Origin: Bacteroidales bacterium
GTDB lineage: Bacteria > Bacteroidota > Bacteroidia > Bacteroidales > B18-G4
Direction: 5' to 3'
DNA length: 8,407 bases
NCBI GenBank assembly: GCA_030618905.1
Contig: JAUXCL010000095.1
Location: 1-8,407, forward strand
The notes under the pieces are model-generated. The model did not search any database. It was not told the DNA's origin and saw nothing but the letters and a program-made list of their open reading frames with translations. Both the position numbers and the translations under genes were made by a program. How positions within the stretch are numbered: position 1 is the first letter of the stretch; each line of letters begins with the position of its first letter. This document shows positions 1 through 6,863 of this stretch, piece after piece.

Positions 1-95
1 CCATGAATAACAAGAACAAAATCCGGCCTGCTTACTTCCTGCCGGCAAGAGATCAGAAGAAAGACCAGAAGGGCCCCAAGGACAATCTTTTTCAT
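1..95 (-). CDS. Start of a lipoprotein, probable isoaspartyl peptidase/L-asparaginase (3' part cut off by window edge)
   Basis: Only the first 31 codons are present. They begin at an ATG (93-95) and run off the left edge. Residues 1-16 form a lipoprotein signal: two lysines, a hydrophobic stretch, then the lipobox L14-I15-S16-C17, so the mature protein should be lipidated on Cys17 and leave the inner membrane. After a short linker the sequence reads RPDFVLVIH followed by the first two bases of a Gly codon. This resembles the start of the plant-type asparaginase/isoaspartyl peptidase family, which opens with IHGGAG and hydrolyses isoaspartyl dipeptides or asparagine after self-cleavage at an internal Thr. 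The catalytic region is outside the window, so the family call is an inference from about ten residues; the lipoprotein call is firmer. The ATG lies 6 nt after the stop of the upstream permease gene, so both are probably on one transcript. Confidence 0.6.
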   Translation of the reverse strand, partial: MKKIVLGALLVFLLISCRQEVSRPDFVLVIH

Positions 96-101
96 AAGGA
101 T

Positions 102-902
102 TTATTTTAAGAACACAGTAATTATTTCCTGGATATCATACAGGTCGAAAAGATGGCCTGAAGTCAGCAGGATCACAATAACGATGACCCACCTGACAAA
201 GTTTACTCCTTTCTTAACGGCCAACCTGGATGCTACAAATGCACCGATAATATTCCCAATGGTCAGGATCAGGCCATAGGCCCAGTTTACCTGATCATTG
301 ATGAGGAACACGACCAATGAAAAGGGGATATACAGCATGACGACCATAACCTTGACTGCATTGGCCTTGACCAGGTCGTAGCCAATACCCAATATTAATG
401 AAGCCAGCAACAGATAGCCTACACCCATGTGGATAAAACCGCCGTATACACCGATGAGGAAAAATATAATGATCTGCTTATACCCTATTTTTTTCTCCTG
501 TAACTTCTTACTGCCATACAGCCATTTTTTGGGATTGTACAGGATGAATACCAACATCAACAGCATGATGACCGCCATGGCCCTTTCGAATATTTTTTCG
601 TTTATATCCACTGCGATGAGGGCCCCGATGATGGCCCCGATAACGGCAGGGATGGCCAATATCCATCCTTTTTTGTAATCGAGCACTTTTTGCTGCCTGA
701 AGCTGCCGGTGGCAGTAATCGTCTGGATCAGGATGGCGATGCGGTTGGTACCATTGGCAACAGGAGCAGGTAAGCCCAAAAACATGAGTACAGACAATGA
801 AATGATTGATCCTCCTCCCGCAAGGGTATTGATAAATCCGACCATCAAACCGGCAACAATGAGTACGATTACTTCTCCCCAACTTATAGCGATTTCAAAC
901 AT
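102..902 (-). CDS. TSUP-family (TauE/SafE) membrane permease
   Basis: A 266-residue polytopic inner-membrane protein of the TauE/SafE (TSUP, DUF81) family, of usual family length. The two hallmark half-repeats are visible. The N-terminal one has GFINTLAGGGS at 22-32 followed by the NGTNR motif at 50-54; the C-terminal one has GVYGGFIHMGVG at 151-162 followed by KANAVKV near 179-185. About seven or eight hydrophobic segments are evident, with a basic stretch (KKWLYGSKKLQEKK, about 125-138) between the halves, probably cytoplasmic. Characterised members move sulfite, sulfoacetate, thiosulfate or other small organic anions; the substrate here cannot be read from sequence. The ATG (900-902) is 5 nt after the nhaC stop, and the next gene starts 6 nt after this stop, indicating co-transcription and perhaps translational coupling. 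The location downstream of a sulfur-mobilising operon is suggestive only. Confidence 0.88.
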   Translation of the reverse strand: MFEIAISWGEVIVLIVAGLMVGFINTLAGGGSIISLSVLMFLGLPAPVANGTNRIAILIQTITATGSFRQQKVLDYKKGWILAIPAVIGAIIGALIAVDINEKIFERAMAVIMLLMLVFILYNPKKWLYGSKKLQEKKIGYKQIIIFFLIGVYGGFIHMGVGYLLLASLILGIGYDLVKANAVKVMVVMLYIPFSLVVFLINDQVNWAYGLILTIGNIIGAFVASRLAVKKGVNFVRWVIVIVILLTSGHLFDLYDIQEIITVFLK

Positions 903-907
903 GACAT

Positions 908-2872
908 TTATTGTTGATATTTATAAACAGGGATCTTCTTACCAAAGATCAGCACAATAACAAATAGGGTGATCAGTCCAAGCAGGAATGAAAGGATGGA
1001 TGAAAATCCATAAGCAGTGGGGATAGTTCCAACAACAATAGACACCGCCCCTACCGTTAAAGCATAAGGCAGCTGTGTCCTGACATGTTCAATATGATTA
1101 CATGAACTGGCCAGTGAACTGAGGATGGTCGTGTCGGATATAGGTGAGCAATGGTCTCCTAAAACAGAACCGGCAAGTACCCCGGATACGACATTATAAA
1201 ATATGGCCAGGGTGCTTTGTTCATCCAGCCCATTATCAACAGCGATCAACCATGATGCAGGAAGTAATAATGGATAGAGTATGGCCATGGTGCCCCAGGA
1301 AGAACCGGTGGAGAAAGAAACCAATGCGGCAAGAATAAATGTTATTGCAGGAACAAGGTATGGCGATAAAGATATGCTGAGCATGCTTTGGGATATGAAA
1401 TCTGCAGTATGCAAATGCTCTGTTATCAGGGCGAGCGACCAGGCCAGGATAAGGATAAGCACAGCTGTTAACATGGTCTTGAACCCACTGACCAGGCTAT
1501 CAATGGTCTCTTTCAGGTTCAGGATCCGCTGTCCCATCGTCAACAGCACAGCTGCCATAACTCCGGAGATCGAGGACCATAACAGGGCTTTATATGAATC
1601 CGATTGCCCTACAATGACAGCTATTTTTTTCGAATAGCTCAGGTCTGCACTTGCCCAAAGGGCATTGTCCCATCCGGTGTATAGCAGCCCAGCTATGGTC
1701 CCAAATACAATCACCAGAACGGGTATTACAGCATTAAACCAGCGGGGTTTTACCTTATCCGGTAGCTCAAGATCATGCATTTGTGATGAAAAACCCTGCT
1801 GAGTCGAGTTCATCTCATTGGTCTCACCAGCTCGTGCTTTTCGCTCTGCCCTAACCATTGGGCCAAAGTCTACCTTCCTGAATATCAGGAATAAAATGAA
1901 TATCAATGCAAATACTGGATAGAAAGAATAAGCCAGGGAATTAACAAATATAGCATATGGACTTGCATCAATACCAATCGTTTTAATACCGTCTTCTATA
2001 TAAGATAACTCAGCACCGATCCATGTGGAAATAAAGGCAATTGCCGCAACAGGCGCAGCTGTGGAATCTACCAGGTATGCCAACTTTTCCCTGGATATCC
2101 TCAGGCGATCGGTCATAGGGCGCATGGTATTTCCTACCACAAGAGTATTGGCATAATCATCAAAAAAAATCAATACACCCATGATCCAGGTAGCAAATTG
2201 TCCGCTTACTGAATTTGTCGCATAACGGTTTAGTTTATTGATAATATCCTTCATCCCTCCATTACGGCCGATAAGGTGTACCATTGCCCCAATCAGCATA
2301 GAAAATATGATAATGGACAGGTGACTCCTTTTCTGTATGGATTCAAGGATATAAGTATCGGCGACAGACAGGATCCCCTGGAAAACAGCGATGATGAATG
2401 TGCTGCCCGAGTAATAGGCGATGATAGTGGTGCCGACCATCAAACCAGTAAACAAGGCTGAAAAGACTTCACGAAATATCAGGGCAAAAAGAATGGCAAT
2501 CAGGGGAGGTAAAATAGACATCCACAGGGGGATAGGGCTTACATCCTTCTCAAATAAGTAATCATCAATTGTAATAACCAGCTTTTCCGAATCTGTAAAT
2601 GTATATGGGATACGGGCAAACCCGTTTTCAAACTGTACAGGATAAACAGTACTATTTATGAGAACATGGGTGAACTGGCCAGGGGTATCTGGCTCTGCAT
2701 GTATTTTCCTGATAGTGATCTTTGCTGAAATGTGCTGGACGATTATTTCGGGGAGCTGTACTTCATATTGATCGGCAGGGAGCTTATGAATTTCAGTTGA
2801 TTTCCCGTTAAGGGCAAGGACTAAGAAAAAACAAGTTATTAAATAAAATACAGCTCTCGTTTTTAATATCAT
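908..2872 (-). CDS. nhaC: NhaC-family Na+/H+ antiporter with N-terminal extracytoplasmic domain
   Basis: A 654-residue secondary transporter of the NhaC superfamily, expected to exchange H+ for Na+ or an organic substrate across the inner membrane. Diagnostic motifs are FFDDYANTLVVGNTMRP (236-252, with the Asp pair D238-D239) and LGDHCSPISDTT (571-582), followed by a conserved CNHIEHVRTQLPYA-type stretch. About 13-15 hydrophobic segments run from residue 114 to 645, with a polar cytoplasmic-looking loop at about 335-378 rich in R, K and E. Residues 1-21 look like a signal peptide or membrane anchor, and about 22-112 form a polar, beta-rich-looking region before the first core helix, making the protein longer than the simple antiporters of this family. 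The ATG (2870-2872) lies 7 nt after the dxs stop. The family contains exchangers of other substrates (for example malate/lactate), so the gene symbol indicates family and not proven function. Confidence 0.85.
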   Translation of the reverse strand: MILKTRAVFYLITCFFLVLALNGKSTEIHKLPADQYEVQLPEIIVQHISAKITIRKIHAEPDTPGQFTHVLINSTVYPVQFENGFARIPYTFTDSEKLVITIDDYLFEKDVSPIPLWMSILPPLIAILFALIFREVFSALFTGLMVGTTIIAYYSGSTFIIAVFQGILSVADTYILESIQKRSHLSIIIFSMLIGAMVHLIGRNGGMKDIINKLNRYATNSVSGQFATWIMGVLIFFDDYANTLVVGNTMRPMTDRLRISREKLAYLVDSTAAPVAAIAFISTWIGAELSYIEDGIKTIGIDASPYAIFVNSLAYSFYPVFALIFILFLIFRKVDFGPMVRAERKARAGETNEMNSTQQGFSSQMHDLELPDKVKPRWFNAVIPVLVIVFGTIAGLLYTGWDNALWASADLSYSKKIAVIVGQSDSYKALLWSSISGVMAAVLLTMGQRILNLKETIDSLVSGFKTMLTAVLILILAWSLALITEHLHTADFISQSMLSISLSPYLVPAITFILAALVSFSTGSSWGTMAILYPLLLPASWLIAVDNGLDEQSTLAIFYNVVSGVLAGSVLGDHCSPISDTTILSSLASSCNHIEHVRTQLPYALTVGAVSIVVGTIPTAYGFSSILSFLLGLITLFVIVLIFGKKIPVYKYQQ

Positions 2873-2879
2873 GCCAATG

Positions 2880-4787
2880 TTATTTATGCCCTAACATTTC
2901 TTTGATGGTTTTTTTGATTCCTTCCTTGTCATAACCGCATTCCTTGTAAAGTTCTTCCTGCGTACCTTGCTCAATAAACCTGTCGGGCACCCCAAGACGT
3001 TTCACGGTAGCATGAAAATTGTTATCGGCCATGAATTCGAGCACTGCACTGCCCAGTCCGCCTATGATGGAACCATCTTCAACGCTTATGATCTTGTCAA
3101 ATTTACTAAAAATATCTTGCAGCAGCGCTTCATCGATAGGTTTGAGGAACCTCATGTCATAATGCGCAATACTGATCCCGTCATTTTCGAGTTCTTTACC
3201 GGCCTCCAGGATAAAGTTACCGATATGTCCGATAGAGATAACAGCAATGTCCTTACCCTCTCTTAAGAGCCTGCCTTTTCCGATTTCAAGTTCTTCCATT
3301 GGAACTTTCCAGTCAGGCATGACGCCACGACCTTTTGGATAGCGAATCACAATGGCTTTAGTATGATCAAGTTGCGCTGTGTACATCATATGCCGGAGTT
3401 CTCCTTCGTTCAATGGAGACGCAATAATTATATTGGGTATGGTTCGCAGGTAGGCCAGGTCATAAACACCATGGTGTGTGGCCCCATCTTCCCCTACAAT
3501 ACCCCCCCGGTCAAGACAAAAGACCACATGCAGGTTCTGGATTGCCACATCATGCAGGAGCTGGTCATAAGCCCTTTGCATAAATGATGAATAGATATTA
3601 CAAAATGGGATGTACCCCTGTGTGGCGAGGCCGGCTGAAAATGTTACTGCATGCTGCTCTGCAATGCCTACGTCAAAAGCCCTTTCCGGCATTTTTTCTA
3701 TCATAATATTCAGTGAGCTGCCGGTTGGCATGGCGGGTGTGATGCCCACAATCTTCTCATTTTTCTCAGCCAGTTCAACAATGGTACTGCCAAATACTGT
3801 TTGGTATTTTGGTGCTTGCTTTTCCTGACAGGGCTGCTGGATAATATTCCCTGTTTCCTTATCAAAATGGCCCGGTGAATGGTATTTTGTTTGTTCCTCT
3901 TCCGCCTTTTTAAAACCTTTACCTTTAACCGTGATCACATGCAGGATCTTGGGGCCCTGGATACGTTTCAGATCTTTCAGGATTTTTACCAGGTGGTTGA
4001 CATTATGGCCATCCAGGGGACCGAAATACCTGAAATTATAAGCTTCAAACAGATTGCTTTTATTAAGGATCGTAGACTTGACCGCGTTACCAATTTGCTT
4101 AACGATTGCCCTTGTGTTGGTACCATACTTAGTTCCTCCTCCCAGGAGAAACCAGATCTTATCTTTTACTTTATTATAAAATTTCGATGTGGTAATATCG
4201 GCCAGATATTTCCTGATGGCCCCTACATTTTTATCGATCGCAATTCCGTTGTCGTTCAGGATCACCAGCAGATTGGCTTTGGAAACACCTGCATTATTCA
4301 AAGCTTCCATTGCCATTCCCCCGGTCATGGAACCATCACCAATAATGGCAATGTGCTGGCGCCCGTTGCGCTCTCTGAGTTGAGAGGCAACAGCCATTCC
4401 CAATGCCGCAGAAATTGAAGTGGAAGCATGTCCGGTACCAAATGCATCATACTTGCTTTCAGACATCTTTGGGAACCCACTGATACCCTTGAATGTCCTG
4501 TTGGTGTGGAAGACTTCACGACGGCCCGTCAATATTTTATGGGCATATGCCTGATGCCCGACATCCCATATTACTTTGTCATTAGGAGTGTCGAAAACAT
4601 AATGGATGGCAACAGCGAGCTCCACTACTCCAAGACTTGCACCCAGATGGCCCGGGTTATGCGAGATCTCATCAATGATAAATTCCCTGACCTCTTTGCA
4701 TAATTGTGGTAACTCATCCTCACTTAATTTTTTAATATCATAAGGATCATTGATCTTGCTTAGTATTTTTCCTGATGCAGCAGACAT
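2880..4787 (-). CDS. dxs: 1-deoxy-D-xylulose-5-phosphate synthase
   Basis: A 635-residue cytoplasmic thiamine-diphosphate enzyme that condenses pyruvate with glyceraldehyde 3-phosphate to DXP, the first step of the MEP pathway to isopentenyl diphosphate (also a precursor step for thiamine and pyridoxal). Length is normal. Visible landmarks: DVGHQAY with H78; FGTGHASTS at 116-124; the ThDP/Mg motif GDGSMTGG at 150-157, completed by LNDN at 177-180; GIAEQHAVTF at 374-383 with the catalytic E377 that activates ThDP; the GEDGATHHG stretch at 432-440; and RYPKG at 482-486 for phosphate binding. One oddity is that the usual DRAG reads DRGG (426-429), coded within a G7 tract. The ATG (4785-4787) gives an N-terminus fitting the family. 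It begins 21 nt after the DUF59 gene and ends 7 nt before nhaC, so it sits inside a run of co-directional genes without its own visible promoter. Confidence 0.97.
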   Translation of the reverse strand: MSAASGKILSKINDPYDIKKLSEDELPQLCKEVREFIIDEISHNPGHLGASLGVVELAVAIHYVFDTPNDKVIWDVGHQAYAHKILTGRREVFHTNRTFKGISGFPKMSESKYDAFGTGHASTSISAALGMAVASQLRERNGRQHIAIIGDGSMTGGMAMEALNNAGVSKANLLVILNDNGIAIDKNVGAIRKYLADITTSKFYNKVKDKIWFLLGGGTKYGTNTRAIVKQIGNAVKSTILNKSNLFEAYNFRYFGPLDGHNVNHLVKILKDLKRIQGPKILHVITVKGKGFKKAEEEQTKYHSPGHFDKETGNIIQQPCQEKQAPKYQTVFGSTIVELAEKNEKIVGITPAMPTGSSLNIMIEKMPERAFDVGIAEQHAVTFSAGLATQGYIPFCNIYSSFMQRAYDQLLHDVAIQNLHVVFCLDRGGIVGEDGATHHGVYDLAYLRTIPNIIIASPLNEGELRHMMYTAQLDHTKAIVIRYPKGRGVMPDWKVPMEELEIGKGRLLREGKDIAVISIGHIGNFILEAGKELENDGISIAHYDMRFLKPIDEALLQDIFSKFDKIISVEDGSIIGGLGSAVLEFMADNNFHATVKRLGVPDRFIEQGTQEELYKECGYDKEGIKKTIKEMLGHK

Positions 4788-4808
4788 ATGTACGAGTTAT
4801 AGCAGATA

Positions 4809-5120
4809 TTAAAGAAATCCCAGTTCCAGCCTGGCTTCATCTGACAGCATTTCCTGGTCCCATGGAGGATCAAATGTGAGCTCAACTTCAGCAGACTTTA
4901 CGCTTTCTATATGTTGCACCTTCTCCTTAACCTCCAGTGGCAATGAATCTGCTACAGGGCAATTGGGACTGGTTAAGGTCATCAAAATATCAACCTTGTT
5001 ATTGTCGTCAATACGAATTTCATAGATTAATCCCAGCTCATATATATCAGCAGGGATCTCAGGATCAAATATCGTTTTTAATTCCTGGATAATTTTTTCT
5101 TCCAGTTCTTTTTTTATCAT
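4809..5120 (-). CDS. DUF59/MIP18-family Fe-S assembly protein (SufT/PaaD-like)
   Basis: A 103-residue single-domain protein of the MIP18 (DUF59) family, which in other organisms acts in maturation of Fe-S proteins or delivery of clusters to targets. Motifs: FDPEIPADIYELGLIYEI (18-35), the TSPNCP motif with the conserved C54, and a C-terminal FDPPWDQEMLSDEARLELG (84-102), all typical of the version encoded in SUF operons. It lacks the longer extension of full SufT proteins, so I leave the symbol blank. It has no signal peptide or membrane segment, so it is cytoplasmic. The ATG (5118-5120) follows the sufE stop by 17 nt, and dxs follows 21 nt later. The family and the SUF context are secure; the exact role, carrier or maturation factor, is inferred. 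Confidence 0.93.
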   Translation of the reverse strand: MIKKELEEKIIQELKTIFDPEIPADIYELGLIYEIRIDDNNKVDILMTLTSPNCPVADSLPLEVKEKVQHIESVKSAEVELTFDPPWDQEMLSDEARLELGFL

Positions 5121-5137
5121 AATAATAGTATTGCAAG

Positions 5138-5572
5138 TTATTGTTTAGCTTGCTCGCGGGCCTTAAATGCCATCGCATATAATTTAATCTGTTTGATCAT
5201 GGATGTCAAACCGTTTGACCTGGTGGGCGACAGGTGCTCTCTTAAGCCAATTTTCTCAACAAAATCGAGTTTTGTTGCTAAAATGTCATCCGGTGCCTGA
5301 TCGTTCAGTACCCTGATCAGCAAACTGACAATTCCTTTGGTTATAACGGCATCGCTGTCGGCAGAAAATGAAATTACGCCATTATCATAACTGGCATGTA
5401 ACCAGACTCGCGACTGGCAACCGGAGATGAGGTTATTTTTGGTTTTATATTTCGCATCAATCAATGGTACGGACTTGCCCAGTTCAATAAGGTAATTGTA
5501 TTTGTCCATCCAGTCATCCACCATGTCGAATTCTGAAATAATTTGCGCTTCAATGTCCTCGATATTTGTCAT
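5138..5572 (-). CDS. sufE: Cysteine desulfuration protein SufE
   Basis: A 144-residue cytoplasmic sulfur acceptor that takes the persulfide from SufS, stimulates its desulfurase activity and passes sulfur to the SufBCD scaffold. The key features are present: ISGCQSRVWL at 49-58 carrying the persulfide-accepting C52, and the C-terminal HLSPTRSNGL (113-122), followed by the helix ending KLYAMAF. Length matches single-domain SufE proteins. The ATG (5570-5572) is the natural start; the leader is A/T-rich with no Shine-Dalgarno, as usual in Bacteroidota. It lies 34 nt downstream of sufS, its functional partner, and 17 nt upstream of the DUF59 gene. A CsdE paralogue would look similar, but the SUF neighbours make SufE the clear choice. 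Confidence 0.96.
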   Translation of the reverse strand: MTNIEDIEAQIISEFDMVDDWMDKYNYLIELGKSVPLIDAKYKTKNNLISGCQSRVWLHASYDNGVISFSADSDAVITKGIVSLLIRVLNDQAPDDILATKLDFVEKIGLREHLSPTRSNGLTSMIKQIKLYAMAFKAREQAKQ

Positions 5573-5606
5573 CGTGTTTTCGGAAAAAAATAATTACTCA
5601 TTTGTT

Positions 5607-6827
5607 TTATGAAAACATTTTCTTTGTTGTTTCTATGGCCTCGATCAACAGGTCTATTTCTGATTTTGTGTTGTAAAATGCAAAAGAAGCACGAATCGTT
5701 CCGGGAATACGAAACCTATCCATCACAGGCTGGGCACAATGATGACCTGTCCTGACAGCCACCCCCATCCTGTCGATAATGGTACCCGCGTCGTATGGAT
5801 GAATATCACCAATCAGAAAAGATATAATACTGGTCTTGTGATCTGCCTTGCCAATAATCCTGACACCATTAATGGATTCAAGCGCAGATGTCCCATATTG
5901 CAATAACTCATCTTCATATGCTGCGATCTGATCAAGCCCGATCCCTCTTAAGTATTGTATGGCTGCATCCAGTCCCAATATGGCTTCCACATTTGGCGTA
6001 CCTGCTTCAAATTTAAAAGGCAGCTCATTATATGTTGTTTTTTCAAATGTAACGGTATTTACCATCTCACCTCCGCCCTGGTAAGGACTCATCTTTTCAA
6101 GTAAATCCGCCTTGCCATAAAGAACACCACCTCCCATCGGGGCATAAGTCTTGTGCCCTGAGAAACAGTAAAAATCACAATCAAGGGCCTGTACATCGAT
6201 AGGTAAATGAGAAGCCGCCTGTGCGCCGTCAAGAAGAACGGGAACCTGATATTCATGGGCCGCTTTGATGATTTCCTGAACCTGGTTGATACTGCCAAGG
6301 GCATTGGAAACGTGACTGACCGAAACAATTCTGGTTTTCCTGTTTAGTAGCTTGTAATATTCTTCCAGGATGAGTTCACCTTTATCATTAATGGGGATAA
6401 CTTTCAGGTTGGCCCCCATCTTATCACAGATCATTTGCCAGGGCACAATGTTAGAATGGTGTTCCAGGGCTGATATGATGACTTCGTCACCTACTTTAAG
6501 CTGGTCATCCCCAAAGCTTGAAGCAACCATGTTAATGGATTCTGTTGTTCCTTTGGTGAACACGACCTCATATAATTCAGGAGCATTGATAAACTGTTGC
6601 ACATTCAATCTGGCTTTTTCAAATGCTTCTGTAGCAATCTGGCTCAGACGATGAACCCCGCGATGAATATTACTGTTTTCCTTTTCGTAGTATTGCTTTA
6701 TCCTGTCGATTACGACCCTCGGCTTCTGTGTTGTTGCGGCATTATCAAAATAAACCAGTGTTTTATCATAGACCTTCTGGTCCAGGATTGGAAAATCACT
6801 CCTTATTTTTTCAATATTCAGTTCCAC
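5607..6827 (-). CDS. sufS: Cysteine desulfurase SufS (GTG start preferred)
   Basis: A PLP-dependent class V aminotransferase-fold enzyme that converts cysteine to alanine and loads sulfur on its active-site Cys for SufE. No in-frame ATG exists between the sufD stop and the conserved N-terminus. I chose the GTG at 6825-6827, which gives 406 residues. With that start the substrate/PLP His in SALEHHSN is H123, the PLP lysine in SGHKTYAP is K226 and the persulfide Cys in RTGHHCAQP is C364, the same numbers known for E. coli SufS. A TTG at 6849-6851 would add eight residues and is the alternative. Other motifs are VYFDNAATTQKP near the N-terminus, NIHRGVHRLS, LLDGAQAASH and the FEAGTPN stretch. 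The C364 context and full-length beta-hook region indicate the group II (SufS) type and not NifS/IscS. The sufD stop is in the same frame upstream. Confidence 0.96.
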   Translation of the reverse strand: MELNIEKIRSDFPILDQKVYDKTLVYFDNAATTQKPRVVIDRIKQYYEKENSNIHRGVHRLSQIATEAFEKARLNVQQFINAPELYEVVFTKGTTESINMVASSFGDDQLKVGDEVIISALEHHSNIVPWQMICDKMGANLKVIPINDKGELILEEYYKLLNRKTRIVSVSHVSNALGSINQVQEIIKAAHEYQVPVLLDGAQAASHLPIDVQALDCDFYCFSGHKTYAPMGGGVLYGKADLLEKMSPYQGGGEMVNTVTFEKTTYNELPFKFEAGTPNVEAILGLDAAIQYLRGIGLDQIAAYEDELLQYGTSALESINGVRIIGKADHKTSIISFLIGDIHPYDAGTIIDRMGVAVRTGHHCAQPVMDRFRIPGTIRASFAFYNTKSEIDLLIEAIETTKKMFS

Positions 6828-6863
6828 GGTAGGTTCGATTGATATAGGCAAAGATAATATATC

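Noticed and set aside
508..882. A second minus-strand frame of 124 codons within the TSUP permease gene
   Set aside because: Its translation is rich in H, R, C and Q with no family resemblance, while the overlapping frame encodes clear TauE/SafE motifs.
3879..4418. A 179-codon open frame on the plus strand inside dxs
   Set aside because: It lies wholly antisense to a clearly conserved enzyme gene, and its translation shows no domain or family resemblance; it is a shadow of dxs codon structure.
4788..4808. Possible promoter or operon boundary between the DUF59 gene and dxs
   Set aside because: Only 21 nt are present, with no hairpin and no TAnnTTTG match; nothing supports a boundary.
5584..5617. 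Possible terminator between sufS and sufE: 6-bp inverted repeat at 5603-5617 (TGTTTT-cat-AAAACA on the minus strand), then a T7 tract at 5584-5590
   Set aside because: The stem is almost all A/T with one G-C pair, it overlaps the sufS stop, and the T tract is about 12 nt away. A terminator between sufS and sufE would also be unexpected.
6849..6856. TATCTTTG on the minus strand before sufS, matching the Bacteroidota -7 promoter consensus TAnnTTTG
   Set aside because: No TTTG-like -33 element lies at the proper distance, and an eight-base degenerate match in A/T-rich DNA is expected by chance.
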